51,655 nucleotides of DNA from an uncultured Halocynthiibacter sp. (lineage in GTDB: Bacteria > Pseudomonadota > Alphaproteobacteria > Rhodobacterales > Rhodobacteraceae), in assembly GCA_947503035.1 (NCBI GenBank), contig CANNCD010000010.1:1-51655 (forward strand), written 5' to 3'. The first letter of the stretch is position 1. Each line of letters starts with the position of its first letter. The position numbers and the translations under genes are program-made. Under the pieces are notes generated by a model, which had not been told where the DNA came from, ran no database searches, and saw only the letters and a list, made by a program, of their open reading frames with translations. Positions 18,514-28,458 of this stretch are shown piece by piece.

Positions 18514-19587
18514 TTAACGATCCGTTTTTGCCCGCGCTTTTACAAAGCCCAAAAACGCGCCATCCGCTGACCGCAAACGGGGACGACCAGACGACACCCA
18601 ATATCCGCGCCAGTCGGCCTCAAGGGCATAGACATCAACACCGGGGATAATACGGCGCGCCTCGTTATAGGCATCCTCGGAAATGGGCGGCGCATCAGGG
18701 CCATCGACGACAACGTTGCGCAGACCAAACCGGATCATATCGCCCGCCTCTTCTGACATGTCATAATCCGGCAGGTGATTGGCCGCGATCATATCGCGCA
18801 GCATCTTGCGAAACACACGACGCGGGCTGGCCGAGCCGGATTTTTTGAGCAGCATATCGACGGAAACCTTCCACGATTTTTGCCGCCCGCAATGTTTACG
18901 CGCCAATTCATAGATCCGCCGTTCAAGCGGCTTGCGCAGGTTGAAATAATCACGCGACAGGGTCAGGACCGATTTGGACATCACCGCGCGAAACAGCCAT
19001 TCGGAGATGGTGATCGATACGCTGACCATCCGGCCGCCGCGCGCCTTACGTTCGATCTCCCAGCTTTCGATCAGACCAAAGCCGGAGGTGATCTCCTTGT
19101 CGCCGGTCATGATATTGGTGGTGATCCGTGTGCCCGCCAGACGGTCCAAGGAATCCCGCAACCGCCGATAGGCATCGCCCGAGGTTTCGCGATTGGTCGC
19201 GATCAACAGATCATGCGCCTTGAGCGTCAGGGTGCGCCCCACCGCACGACCCGCGTTAAGGGCGGCCATCAATTGGCTGATGCAAAAAATCAGGATGTCT
19301 TTGTCGTGGATCGTCGCGAGACCTTTGACGCTTGGGGTGATCTCGATCTGTGCGCCATTATGCTCATAGGACAGCACCCGCAAATCAGGGCGCGTCGCCA
19401 ATGAAAACATCGGATGTTCCATCGACGCCAAGTCATTCTTAGGTATGGCATCAAAGATGTCGCATGAGAATATATCTGTCTGAGGGTGCCGGTCCGGTAC
19501 AATACCGCCCTGCCCTATCACTGCCCCTGTCATACTGCGCCCGATTCTTATCGTGGTTTTATTGACACCCACCCTAAAGTTATCCAC
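18514..19587 (-). CDS. repA: Plasmid replication initiator (RPA/RepA family)
   Basis: Up to 357 residues. Features of the alphaproteobacterial 'replication initiator protein A' family: LPDRHPQxD-like N-terminus (VPDRHPQTDIF), MEHPMFSLATRPD, a winged-helix region with DAYRRLRDSLDRLAGTRI, and LRKPLERRIYELARKHCG with SVDMLLKKSGS. It would bind the iterons next to its start and open the origin. The upstream start GTG 19587 lies inside a DnaA box; ATG 19533 (residue 19, MTGAVIG) is an alternative and neither has a strong ribosome site. Divergent from parA across the origin. RepA-type replicons of this kind define one compatibility class of roseobacter plasmids. Confidence 0.9.
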   Translation of the reverse strand: MDNFRVGVNKTTIRIGRSMTGAVIGQGGIVPDRHPQTDIFSCDIFDAIPKNDLASMEHPMFSLATRPDLRVLSYEHNGAQIEITPSVKGLATIHDKDILIFCISQLMAALNAGRAVGRTLTLKAHDLLIATNRETSGDAYRRLRDSLDRLAGTRITTNIMTGDKEITSGFGLIESWEIERKARGGRMVSVSITISEWLFRAVMSKSVLTLSRDYFNLRKPLERRIYELARKHCGRQKSWKVSVDMLLKKSGSASPRRVFRKMLRDMIAANHLPDYDMSEEAGDMIRFGLRNVVVDGPDAPPISEDAYNEARRIIPGVDVYALEADWRGYWVSSGRPRLRSADGAFLGFVKARAKTDR

Positions 19588-19588
19588 A
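19580..19588 (+). promoter_or_regulatory. Perfect DnaA box
   Basis: TTATCCACA matches the DnaA consensus exactly and sits at the 5' edge of repA, next to three iterons. A second partial match (GTCCACAGG) follows at 19595. Confidence 0.75.
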
Positions 19589-19612
19589 GGCCCCGTCCAC
19601 AGGTTTGAACGT

Positions 19613-19678
19613 GGGTTCAGAGTCAGAAGATCGTGGGATCAGAGTCGCTTTATCGGGGGTTCAGAGTCGCTTTGGAAA
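19613..19678 (+). repeat. Three 22-bp origin iterons
   Basis: Repeats begin at 19613, 19635 and 19657, exactly 22 bases apart. Copies two and three share GGGATCAGAGTCGCTTT / GGGTTCAGAGTCGCTTT, and the first shares GGGTTCAGAGTC. A period of two helical turns beside the initiator gene is the classic arrangement of Rep-binding iterons. Confidence 0.85.
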
Positions 19679-19734
19679 AAATAAGGCGAATTATCGTTGT
19701 AAAAACAGTCCGTTACAGAGGTCGTAAAAATGCT

Positions 19735-19767
19735 TAACACATATATAACACTATATTAACACTATAA
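19735..19767 (+). repeat. Three 11-bp AT-rich repeats, candidate DNA unwinding element
   Basis: TAACACATAT (19735), TAACACTATA (19746) and TAACACTATA (19757) recur every 11 bases in an AT-rich tract between the iterons and parA. With the DnaA box and iterons they complete a typical iteron-plasmid origin in which Rep and DnaA melt AT-rich repeats. Confidence 0.7.
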
Positions 19768-19912
19768 AAAAATCAGAGCCCCCCATTTCCAGAGGAATTT
19801 ATCAAGCTCAACCGCCTTGAATTGCTTAGAAAATACAGACTTTGTCATCTGATTGCTTCCATGAGCGCTGTTTTGTGGTACAGTGAGGAAAACGCAGCAC
19901 ATCAGGCATATC

Positions 19913-21295
19913 ATGGTCAAAGACACTTCATCTCTTCCGCCCTACTTTAACATAGATCCGGACCAAGCGCTCGCTGAATTAGGGGATCCTATTCTTAGCA
20001 CGGACTTTGCCGAGATCGCCGCCGCCTGTACCCGTGGTCGCGATGATCTATCGTCGCGCGGGATGCAAGAAGATGGCCAGAAGAAGCTGCGTCTGTTTTC
20101 CACTTGGGAAATCACCAAATATCTGATCCCCGTTGCGACCCCCCATTTCCGCCGCGTGCTCAAACAAAACCCAGAGTTGCCGCAGGGCAAATCCGAAACC
20201 GAGGGTGGCGCCAAATGGTTCACCTTGGACGAGGTGCTTCGTCTGCGCGCGCATTTCGCCGAGGGTGGATCCAAGGCAAAAGAATACAAACCCTATCGCC
20301 CCAAAGGTCAGCCCGCCAAGCTGGTCTCTGTCGCGAACTTTAAGGGCGGGGTGGGTAAGACCTCGACAACCGCCCACTTGGCCATGAGCGCCGCTCTGGA
20401 CGGCTATAAAGTGCTGATCCTTGATCTGGACAGTCAGGGGTCGATGACCTCGATCTTTGGCGGTAAGGTTGCGGATGAATGGCAGACGGTGTTCCCGCTG
20501 TTGGCGCGTCATTACGGCACCCACCTGCGGCGCGAAAACCAGGGGCGGCTTGATCGCGGAGAGGCCCCCATTCCGATGGACGACACCCTGAGCGATGCGT
20601 TCAAGATCAAAACCCAAGATGTTATTCAATCGACGCACTGGCCGAATATCGATTTGATCGGCGCGCAGCTGAACCTGTATTGGTCAGAATTTCAGATCCC
20701 CGTTTGGCGCATGCAGGCCCGCGGCTGGAAGCTCTGGGATGCGCTGACCGATACGCTCGAAGAGGACGGCGTGCTTGATGATTATGACATCGTCTTCATC
20801 GATACACCCCCTGCCCTTGGCTATCTGACGATCAACGGCTTGGCGGCGGCGGATATCTTGTTGGTGCCTCTGGGCGCGTCTTTTCTGGAATTCGATTCAA
20901 CGGGTCGTTTCTTTGACATGCTGCATTCGACCTTTGCCTCGATCGAGGACGGCGAAAACATGGCCGCCCGTGCATTGGGGCGCGACGAGATGGCGTTTCA
21001 ATGGGATGCGGTCCGTGCGGTTGTGACCCGTTACGATGGTGCACAACAAGGTGAACTGGCGGCGTTGATGCAGGCCTATCTCGGTCGGACCCTGTCGCCG
21101 CACCGTCAGGACTTCACGGCACTCATAGGTCAGGCCGGCGAAAGCGTGAACGGCATTTACGAGGCCGACTATCGCGATTTCAACCGCGAGACCTACGCCC
21201 GTGGGCGTGAAACCTTTGATGCGACCTATGCGGCGTTCAAGCGGCTACTGCTGGGTGTATGGCGCCGAGATGAGTTGGAGGCGCAGGGAGAATAA
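19913..21295 (+). CDS. parA: Plasmid partition ATPase ParA with N-terminal DNA-binding domain
   Basis: 460 residues from ATG 19913 (an upstream GTG at 19883 would add 10). Residues 1-130 form a helix-rich, MerR/HTH-like regulatory domain including STWEITKYLIPVATPHFRRVLKQ, as in the type Ia ParA/SopA and RepABC RepA proteins. The ATPase domain follows: SVANFKGGVGKTSTTAHLA (Walker A, Lys144 to Thr150), ILDLDSQGS and VFIDTPPALGY. It moves parS-ParB complexes apart along the nucleoid and probably represses its own promoter. parB starts one base after its stop codon. Confidence 0.94.
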   Translation: MVKDTSSLPPYFNIDPDQALAELGDPILSTDFAEIAAACTRGRDDLSSRGMQEDGQKKLRLFSTWEITKYLIPVATPHFRRVLKQNPELPQGKSETEGGAKWFTLDEVLRLRAHFAEGGSKAKEYKPYRPKGQPAKLVSVANFKGGVGKTSTTAHLAMSAALDGYKVLILDLDSQGSMTSIFGGKVADEWQTVFPLLARHYGTHLRRENQGRLDRGEAPIPMDDTLSDAFKIKTQDVIQSTHWPNIDLIGAQLNLYWSEFQIPVWRMQARGWKLWDALTDTLEEDGVLDDYDIVFIDTPPALGYLTINGLAAADILLVPLGASFLEFDSTGRFFDMLHSTFASIEDGENMAARALGRDEMAFQWDAVRAVVTRYDGAQQGELAALMQAYLGRTLSPHRQDFTALIGQAGESVNGIYEADYRDFNRETYARGRETFDATYAAFKRLLLGVWRRDELEAQGE

Positions 21296-21296
21296 G

Positions 21297-22250
21297 ATGG
21301 CAAAACGGAAACGATTGACCCCCGCGAAAACTGAATTTTTGACCCAAATAGAGGGTTTAGAGACTAGATCTGCGCCTTTCTCTCCTGCCCCGATTGCGCA
21401 GGTCGCTGGAGATGCGTCTGCGACGGCGGCCTTGGCCGAACTGACACAGATGGTGAGCGACGCCCGCGCGGCTGGACGATTGATCCAGTCGATCCCGCTT
21501 GAGGACATCGACCTGACCTATCTTGTGCGTGACCGGATTGTGGCGGATCCCGAGGAACTTCAGGTTTTGGTCTCAAGTATTCGGGAACGTGGCCAGCAGT
21601 CCCCCGTTGAGGTCATTGATTGTGGGGGGGATGCCTCTCCTCGGTACGGTTTGATATCTGGCTGGCGTCGTATCACCGCGTTGAAACTTTTGTCCGCTGA
21701 GGATCAGAAATTTGGAAAAGTTCAGGCTCTAGTTCGCAGTCCAGAGACCTCTTCTGATGCTTATGTGGCTATGATTGAGGAAAACGAAATTCGCGTTGGT
21801 CTGTCGTTTTATGAACGTGCTCGGATTGTCGTGAAAGCCATGGAGGAAGGTGTGTATCCGAACACCAAGCTCGCCCTTCAGTCTCTCTATAAGAACGTTT
21901 CGCGCGCGAAACGTTCTAAGATTAAGAGCTTTATGACTGTTGTTGAGGTATTGGATGGCGTCCTAAAGTTCCCGTCTCATATTGGCGAACGTCTTGGGCT
22001 TGAGATGGCGCAGCATTGCGCCGAGCACGGGGGGGCCGTGTTACACGATGCGGTGGATCACACGTCGTATGAAACCGCTGCTGAGGAACAGGATCTTTTG
22101 CGGGCCGCTCTTGCTTCGAGCAAGGTCAAACCCGAACCCAAGCCACAGGAAACGGGGGCCAAATTCGACCCTAAGTCATCTAAAATCACCATTTCTGGTG
22201 CGGATGAAAGCCTGTTCAACGCCCTGACTGAATGGCTGTCCAAGCGTTGA
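21297..22250 (+). CDS. parB: Partition protein ParB
   Basis: 317 residues. A flexible N-terminus is followed by the ParB/RepB N-domain (RDRIVADPEELQVLVSSIRE, QQSPVEV, YGLISGWRRITALKLL), the ENEIRVGLSFYERARI box, then a helix-turn-helix region. It binds parS and loads ParA. A 26-bp perfect palindrome, a good parS candidate, lies inside its own coding sequence at 21892-21917, and a second copy of its 16-bp core follows the gene at 22260. The C-terminal quarter is low-complexity before a final dimerisation-like helix. Confidence 0.93.
   Translation: MAKRKRLTPAKTEFLTQIEGLETRSAPFSPAPIAQVAGDASATAALAELTQMVSDARAAGRLIQSIPLEDIDLTYLVRDRIVADPEELQVLVSSIRERGQQSPVEVIDCGGDASPRYGLISGWRRITALKLLSAEDQKFGKVQALVRSPETSSDAYVAMIEENEIRVGLSFYERARIVVKAMEEGVYPNTKLALQSLYKNVSRAKRSKIKSFMTVVEVLDGVLKFPSHIGERLGLEMAQHCAEHGGAVLHDAVDHTSYETAAEEQDLLRAALASSKVKPEPKPQETGAKFDPKSSKITISGADESLFNALTEWLSKR
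21892..21917. promoter_or_regulatory. Candidate parS site inside parB (26-bp palindrome)
   Basis: The 26 bases are perfectly self-complementary, with the core GTTTCGCGCGCGAAAC at 21897-21912. The same 16-bp core recurs at 22260-22275. GC-rich palindromes beside parAB are the typical centromere of such plasmids. Confidence 0.75.
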
Positions 22251-22259
22251 AGTAGGTTT

Positions 22260-22275
22260 GTTTCGCGCGCGAAAC
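22260..22275. promoter_or_regulatory. Second candidate parS site
   Basis: GTTTCGCGCGCGAAAC, identical to the core of the palindrome within parB, 10 bases after the parB stop codon. Confidence 0.75.
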
Positions 22276-22318
22276 ATTTAAATTGGCTGCAGTTTTAGTG
22301 AGGCCAATGTCGTTTGTG

Positions 22319-22895
22319 TCAGCGGTGGCCAATATCCATCTGTGCGCCAAGCCCAATGATGGTTTGCCCTGCTGTGGCGGTATTGGGCCCAAGCCGCAAG
22401 AATAGCTATTCGGCGCATTTGGCGTGAATTGCATCTGCACAAGATATGTCACGCCGTCCGACAGTAAACGTTCGGTGAGATTGGTCAGTGGCCCCGCGGT
22501 TTGGGAAACGACGGCCAAGTTCCCGACTGGGCCGTCAAGCTTGCTTTCGACACTACGGGTGTCGTCGCACAGAACAACTCTGGCTGTGCTGGACGTCCCC
22601 CCGATAATATAGGCTGATTGTATATGTCGGGAGGCTAACGGAACCGATATTCGCGTTAATGCGATGCCATGTTGCTTCGTTCGATACAACCTCAGAGCCA
22701 TCGAACAGCCCTAGCGCGCTAAGGCTTAGGTTGGTTGCCGATCCACCGCTGGTGCCCCGTGTGCCGGTGCGTATGACGGTGTCTGGCACAAGGTTCGTGC
22801 GGTCTGGTTCCGTCAATACCCCCAATGTAGCCCCCGTGACGGGATCATGATCAAAGCTCCTAGGGGTAGGCGGTCAAATCAGTCGGATGTGCTGC
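22319..22895 (-). pseudogene. Frameshifted fragment resembling a phage spike/fibre jelly-roll domain
   Basis: Read across two frame changes, the minus strand gives a continuous domain: DHDPVTGATLGVLTEPDRTN, then SALGLFDGSEVVSNEATWHRI, TISLYYRGG, LLSDGVTYLVQMQF, and GPNTATAGQTIIGLGAQMDI before a stop at 22319. The pattern (a 'LLIEEARTNL'-like opening and 'IxLGAQLExG' ending) is that of carbohydrate-binding domains of phage head-spike or tail-fibre proteins. One frame break falls in a run of six C (22597-22602), the other in GGGCCC near 22388. No start or intact frame survives. It may be a relic of phage or of an RTX/adhesin gene. Confidence 0.55.
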
Positions 22896-23007
22896 TTCGG
22901 TCGCTAATTACGACCCTTTTGTATTTAGAAAACCTTAATAGCCCCAGGGGGGAGCGTGCGCAGACAGGCGTTTGGGGCAACACAGGGCCGCCCCAAAGAA
23001 AATAGGA

Positions 23008-24174
23008 TTAGTCGATACCAAAGAGATCGCGCGTGAAGACTTTATCGGCAACATCAGACAGATCGCTGTTTTGGCGGTTGGCGATGATCACATCGCAGTC
23101 TGCCTTAAACGTGGCCAGATCATCGGTGACCGTAGAGCCAAAGAAATCATCCTCTGGGAATGTGGGTTCATAGACGACGACCTTGATACCTTTGGCCTTG
23201 ATCCGTTTCATAATGCCTTGAATTGAGGACTGGCGGAAATTGTCTGAACCCGCCTTCATAACCAAACGATACACGCCAACGGTCTTGGGGTTGCGGGCGA
23301 TGATGCTGTCGGCGATGAAATCTTTGCGGGTGGTATTTGCATCCACAATCGCGCGGATCAAGTTCTGAGGCACAGAGGAATAGTTCGCCAAAAGCTGTTT
23401 GGAATCCTTGGGCAGGCAATAACCGCCATAGCCGAAAGACGGGTTGTTATAGTGGCTGCCAATACGTGGGTCCAATCCAACGCCTTCGATGATTTGGCGT
23501 GCATCCATGCCATGCGCCAAGGCATAGCTGTCGAGTTCGTTGAAATAGGCAATGCGCATCGCAAGATAGGTGTTGGCAAACAGCTTGATCGCTTCCGCCT
23601 CGGAGGCGTCGGTGAACAGGGTGCTGATATTGCTGTCCAAGGCGCCCTGGGCCAAGAGATCGGCAAAGGTGCGGGCGCGATCAGATTGTTCGCCCACAAT
23701 GATCCGGCTTGGGTGCAGGTTGTCGTAGAGGGCACGACCTTCGCGCAGGAACTCTGGGCTGAACATAATGTTAGAACAGCCAGTGCGCTCAATCAGATCG
23801 GTGGTAAACCCAACAGGGATCGTGGATTTGATCACCATCACCGCATCTGGGTTGATTCCACTCACCTGTTCGACCACCGCTTCGACCGTGCTTGTGTCAA
23901 AGGAATTGGTGTCGCTGTCATAATTCGTCGGGGTGGCAATCACGACGAACTCCGCGTCCTGATAGGCTGTCTGCGCATCGGTTGTTGCGGTCAAATTTAG
24001 GGTGCCGCGCGCCAGATATTCGCTACACTCCGCATCTACAATCGGGGATTGTCCTACGTTGACCATGGCGACTTTTTCATCCACCACATCAAAGGCGATG
24101 ACTTCGTTATGTTGCGCCAACAAAATAGCATTTGATAGACCAACATAGCCCAAACCAGCGATTGCAATTTTCAT
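23008..24174 (-). CDS. ugd: UDP-glucose 6-dehydrogenase
   Basis: Oxidises UDP-glucose to UDP-glucuronate in two NAD-dependent steps. 388 residues from ATG 24174, the same length as the short E. coli-type Ugd, which it resembles throughout: [19 protein letters not shown] nucleotide loop, [49 protein letters not shown] and [15 protein letters not shown] with the catalytic Cys at residue 253. An in-frame start 60 bases upstream is not favoured because the family begins at MKIAI. Divergent from manB. Glucuronate would give the polysaccharide an acidic sugar. Confidence 0.97.
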   Translation of the reverse strand: MKIAIAGLGYVGLSNAILLAQHNEVIAFDVVDEKVAMVNVGQSPIVDAECSEYLARGTLNLTATTDAQTAYQDAEFVVIATPTNYDSDTNSFDTSTVEAVVEQVSGINPDAVMVIKSTIPVGFTTDLIERTGCSNIMFSPEFLREGRALYDNLHPSRIIVGEQSDRARTFADLLAQGALDSNISTLFTDASEAEAIKLFANTYLAMRIAYFNELDSYALAHGMDARQIIEGVGLDPRIGSHYNNPSFGYGGYCLPKDSKQLLANYSSVPQNLIRAIVDANTTRKDFIADSIIARNPKTVGVYRLVMKAGSDNFRQSSIQGIMKRIKAKGIKVVVYEPTFPEDDFFGSTVTDDLATFKADCDVIIANRQNSDLSDVADKVFTRDLFGID

Positions 24175-24350
24175 AGGATTTCGTGCCTCTAGAAATGTTC
24201 TATTTCTTATTGTGCCCAGCACAGTGCGTGGCAAGGTGTTTTTAACCTCTTTGTATGGCGGCTGTGCAAAACAGGTGATTTTTTTAATCAGATGGCTGTG
24301 TCATGTAAAAGAGTGGGCGTTTTGCCCAGATCGTACCCAGAGGTGAATTG

Positions 24351-25736
24351 ATGTCGAACGTCCCTATCCTGCCCTGTTTCAAGAAATATGATGTCCGTGG
24401 GCGCCTTGGGGATACCCTTGATGAGGGGATCGTATATCGCATTGGTCGCGCCTTTGCGGCAGTGATGGGGCCCTCTGTTGTTGTGACCGGACGTGATTGC
24501 CGGAGCAGCAGCACGTCGTTGCAGGGGGCGCTTCATCGCGGGCTGATGGATCAGGGTGTGGATGTGATTGATCTGGGGCTCTGCGGCACAGAAGAGGTCT
24601 ATTTCGCGACCGATCATTATCAGGTGGGTGGTGGGCTTATGGTGACGGCATCGCACAACCCGATTGATTATAACGGCGTCAAAATGGTGCAAGCCGGCGC
24701 GCGTCCGATCTCAAGCACCGAGGGCATGCAGGCGATCCGCGACATGGCATCGGCCAATGTCTTTCCCGATCCGACAGGGCAGGGCGCCCTGCGCATTGGT
24801 GACTGTCGCGCGACCTATGTGGATCGCGTTTTGTCCTTTGTGGATGTTTCGCGTCTGGCACCTTTGCGGGTTTTGGTTAATGCCGGCAATGGTGCTGCTG
24901 GCCCGACCTTTGACGCGATTGCTGCCGCCCTTGATGATTGTGGATCTCCGCTTACCTTTTTGCGCCATAACCATAGTCCGGACGGGACCTTTCCCAATGG
25001 CCTTCCAAATCCGCTTTTGTCGGAAAATCAAGACCAAACATCAGAGCCTATTCTGGCACAAAGCGCCGATATTGGTGTGGCGTGGGATGGGGATTTTGAT
25101 CGGTGTTTTTTCTTTGATGAAATGGGCCGGTTTATTGATGGAGAATATGTAGTCGCCTTGTTGGCACAGGTGTTCCTAGCCAAGGAGCGAGGCGCTCGTA
25201 TTGTGCATGACAACCGCGTAGTATGTGCCACACGTGCAACAGTTGCGGATGGGGGTGGGGTGGCTGTTGCATCGCCCACTGGACATACCTTCATGAAAGC
25301 CAATATGCGCGCTCATGACGCCGTTTATGGCGGGGAAATGTCTGCGCATCATTATTTTCGAAACTTTATGTACTGTGACAGTGGTATGATCCCGTTTCTT
25401 GTGATGCTGGAATATATGTCGATTGAAAAACAGCCCTTGTCGACACTTGTCGCAACGATGCAAGCTCAGTTTCCGTCTTCCGGCGAGCTTAATTTTCATA
25501 TTTCTGACCCCGCTATCGCATTCGCACGGGTTGAAGAGGCCTATCTTTCGCAGGCGCATTCGGTGGATCGTATGGATGGGCTTGCCATAGAAGGTCCGCA
25601 TTGGAGATTTAGCCTACGGCGATCCAATACAGAGCCCATGGTTCGTTTAAATGTGGAAACCATAATGGATGCGGGGTTATGTGATACTATAGTTAATGAT
25701 ATCAAAGATTTAATTATAAGTAAGACGCCCGAATAG
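24351..25736 (+). CDS. manB: Phosphomannomutase / phosphoglucomutase
   Basis: 461 residues from ATG 24351 with AGAGGTG well placed upstream. It interconverts mannose-6- and mannose-1-phosphate (and probably the glucose forms), feeding ManC. The phosphoserine loop TASHNP (Ser101), metal loop DGDFDR (246-251), sugar loop GGEMSAHHYF and phosphate loop RRSNTEPMVRLNVE are all intact. Together with manC it makes GDP-mannose, though the two genes lie on either side of the replication module. Confidence 0.95.
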   Translation: MSNVPILPCFKKYDVRGRLGDTLDEGIVYRIGRAFAAVMGPSVVVTGRDCRSSSTSLQGALHRGLMDQGVDVIDLGLCGTEEVYFATDHYQVGGGLMVTASHNPIDYNGVKMVQAGARPISSTEGMQAIRDMASANVFPDPTGQGALRIGDCRATYVDRVLSFVDVSRLAPLRVLVNAGNGAAGPTFDAIAAALDDCGSPLTFLRHNHSPDGTFPNGLPNPLLSENQDQTSEPILAQSADIGVAWDGDFDRCFFFDEMGRFIDGEYVVALLAQVFLAKERGARIVHDNRVVCATRATVADGGGVAVASPTGHTFMKANMRAHDAVYGGEMSAHHYFRNFMYCDSGMIPFLVMLEYMSIEKQPLSTLVATMQAQFPSSGELNFHISDPAIAFARVEEAYLSQAHSVDRMDGLAIEGPHWRFSLRRSNTEPMVRLNVETIMDAGLCDTIVNDIKDLIISKTPE

Positions 25737-25946
25737 GTCCTTATCTCTGGGTCTAACACGTGAGGATTTCGGTATAAGATGATACTCGTATACTTCTAAC
25801 CGGTGTGTGACGGATGTAAATAGAGCGCTGGCGGGGGAGGTGCGTGATGTCTTTTGTTGATTCACGATATCCTTGCGGCTCTATGCAAAACGTGGTTCTA
25901 ACAGCGGTAAAGTGATTTTAAAATGTACGGGGTTAGGGGTATTGTG

Positions 25947-28451
25947 ATGCTAAGGGTACTGAGGCTCTATCTTAGTAAGAATTTGGAGATAACAGACTGT
26001 TGCTCTTACCCATTAATCGTGTCCGGTCAGGTCATTGGCGCAATTGATAGTGTCTCGTATACTGGCAGCGGAATATCTGTTTCGGGCTGGGCCAATGCGG
26101 AAGAGGTTATCATTGCGAGCTCTGATACTCAGATTAAGGTGAAAACAGGCCTGCTTCGGATAGATGCCGAGGAAGAACATAATACGATTCCCAATCCTGG
26201 TTTTAATGTTTCGTTTCCAAGCGGTTTTGGACCGATTACATTCGGTATAAGCTATAATGGTGTGCACTCGAGCCTTTCAACAAATGGCGTTCATCATGCG
26301 GGGATATGGAAACAGAAAGCCGCCCTATGTGTGGCGTTTGCACAAAAGGCTCTGAGATCTATTCCGGATGTTATGACTTGGCGGTTCAGTCATGACGAAA
26401 TCACTAAACAGCATGCAAAGACACGCATTAAACATCGTCTGGGATTGACGCATGTAGACCATCTCAGGGAAACGATACTGGATGCAGATGTGTTTAAAAA
26501 AATAGGGCAACCCGTTCCAGCGCTTGTCGCTCCGATTACGATTGTTCTGCCAGTTTATAATGCGTTTGATCTTCTCCAAGATTGTCTTGCGCGTATTGTG
26601 GCACATACTGATGTGCCTTGGCATTTGGTGGTTATCGAGGACTGTTCTACGGATACGGCTATTCGCCCTTGGCTTCGGGATTGGGTAAGCCAGCAGAATG
26701 AACAGACCCCAAAGAGCGTAACGCTGCTTGAAAATGCTGAAAACCTAGGCTTCATTAGATCGGTCAACCGAGCTTTTGAATATGCCCAAGACTTTAATAA
26801 CAATGTTGTTCTTTTGAACTCTGATGCGCTTGTTCCTATGGGGTGGGCTACGCGGTTGATAGCCCCCATTGAGGCAGACGAAACCGTTGCAAGTGTTACG
26901 CCAATGTCAAATGATGCTGAAATTTTTACAGCGCCTTTGATATGTAATCGGACCATATTAGAGCCTGGCGAGGCAGATATCATTGACCAAACAGCACAGT
27001 CGTTTGCTGCAGGTCGTGAAATGGTGCATGCACCAACTGGCGTTGGTTTCTGTATGGGGATGAATATTAAGTATCTCAAATTGGTGCCTCAATTCGATAC
27101 ATGCTTTGGAAGAGGCTATGGTGAAGAAGTCGATTGGTGCCAAAAGGTCCGCCTAAAAGGAGGTATCCATCTTGGCCTTCCTAACCTTTTCGTTGAGCAC
27201 CGCGGTGGTGAGAGCTTTGGCTCAACTGAAAAGCTTAAGCTGGTACAAGAGAATAATAAGGTAGTTTCAAGACGGTATCCTCAGTATGATCGGGATGTTC
27301 AGGCCTTTATCCAGAAGGACCCAATGCCAACAACGCGCCTTGCTTTGGCTTTGGCATGGGCTGGGGCACGGGCTCAGACCAAGGGGGCACGCGTCCATGT
27401 TTTTCTGGCGCATTCTTTGGGCGGTGGTGCCGAACGATATCTTGAAAATCGTATCAAGACCAAATTGAGCCCAGAACAGGGTACGGATGCCGTTGTGGTC
27501 TTGCGTATTGGCGGTCGGTACCGTTGGGGCGTTGAGGTGCACACGATGGATGGCGTCATTCAGGGGATGACGGATGATTTCTCTCTTGTACAAGGCTTAC
27601 TATCGCGACTGCACGCCGTGCATCTCTATTACTCCAATGGAGTTGGCGATAGAGACCCTGTTACGTTACCTACGCATCTTTTGTCTCTCAAACGTAGTGA
27701 GGCTGATAAGATCACTGTGTTGATGCATGACTTCTTTCCACTGAGCCCCGCTTATACGCTGATCAATGATGATGACCAATTCCATGGTGTACCTGTCATT
27801 GGTGCAAAAGATGCATCTCATCGGACCAAGCGGCCCAATGGCGAGGTTGTAACTCTTACGAAGTGGCGCGAGGCGTGGGGGAAGCTTATGATCCAAGCCG
27901 ACGAAATTGAGGTCTTTTCAAATGATAGCGCACGCCATGTGTGTGCAGCATATCCAGAGGTGAGACCTCTTGTTAAACCTCATACTTTGTCCATCCGCCC
28001 CTCCCCTCTTCCACAGCCCGCTTTAAGCGCACCTCATGTCATCGGTGTTCTGGGGAATATTGGTAAACACAAAGGCGCGGCCGTGCTTGCGGGTATGGGG
28101 AAATACGTGGGGCCCAATGGGCTTGTTGTGATTGGGAATGTTGATCCTATATATGATTTGGGACCAAATGCCATGATACACGGTGATTTTGACCCGCTGG
28201 ATATCAATAGGATTGCGCAGAAATATGGTATCACGGCGTGGTTTATTCCGTCTCTATGGCCTGAAACGTTTTCTTATACGACACATGAGTGCATTGCGAC
28301 GCAATTACCGGTATGGTCCTTTGATCTCGGGGCGCAGGCCGAAGCCATTACCGCTGCCGTCGAGCAAGGTGCAGCAGGGGGCGTGTTCCCAATAGATATG
28401 GTATCAAAACCGATGGCGATCATTAAGCGCATCAATAGTACGAGCGAGTGA
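25947..28451 (+). CDS. Two-domain glycosyltransferase (GT2 followed by a GT4-like domain)
   Basis: 834 residues from ATG 25947, which has AGGGG 7 bases upstream (ATG 25923 would add 8). About the first 150 residues form a beta-rich domain ([20 protein letters not shown]) seen before some glycosyltransferases. A GT2 domain follows: [52 protein letters not shown] and a late [12 protein letters not shown] acceptor block. The C-terminal third begins [18 protein letters not shown] and ends with [20 protein letters not shown], a GT4 donor site. One polypeptide could add two sugars in turn. Start of a short plus-strand pair with the acetyltransferase. Confidence 0.86.
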   Translation: MLRVLRLYLSKNLEITDCCSYPLIVSGQVIGAIDSVSYTGSGISVSGWANAEEVIIASSDTQIKVKTGLLRIDAEEEHNTIPNPGFNVSFPSGFGPITFGISYNGVHSSLSTNGVHHAGIWKQKAALCVAFAQKALRSIPDVMTWRFSHDEITKQHAKTRIKHRLGLTHVDHLRETILDADVFKKIGQPVPALVAPITIVLPVYNAFDLLQDCLARIVAHTDVPWHLVVIEDCSTDTAIRPWLRDWVSQQNEQTPKSVTLLENAENLGFIRSVNRAFEYAQDFNNNVVLLNSDALVPMGWATRLIAPIEADETVASVTPMSNDAEIFTAPLICNRTILEPGEADIIDQTAQSFAAGREMVHAPTGVGFCMGMNIKYLKLVPQFDTCFGRGYGEEVDWCQKVRLKGGIHLGLPNLFVEHRGGESFGSTEKLKLVQENNKVVSRRYPQYDRDVQAFIQKDPMPTTRLALALAWAGARAQTKGARVHVFLAHSLGGGAERYLENRIKTKLSPEQGTDAVVVLRIGGRYRWGVEVHTMDGVIQGMTDDFSLVQGLLSRLHAVHLYYSNGVGDRDPVTLPTHLLSLKRSEADKITVLMHDFFPLSPAYTLINDDDQFHGVPVIGAKDASHRTKRPNGEVVTLTKWREAWGKLMIQADEIEVFSNDSARHVCAAYPEVRPLVKPHTLSIRPSPLPQPALSAPHVIGVLGNIGKHKGAAVLAGMGKYVGPNGLVVIGNVDPIYDLGPNAMIHGDFDPLDINRIAQKYGITAWFIPSLWPETFSYTTHECIATQLPVWSFDLGAQAEAITAAVEQGAAGGVFPIDMVSKPMAIIKRINSTSE

Positions 28452-28458
28452 GAAACTT

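Noticed and set aside
18775-19404. 209-codon open frame on the plus strand opposite repA
   Set aside because: Antisense shadow of the GC-rich repA gene; no family motifs or ribosome site.
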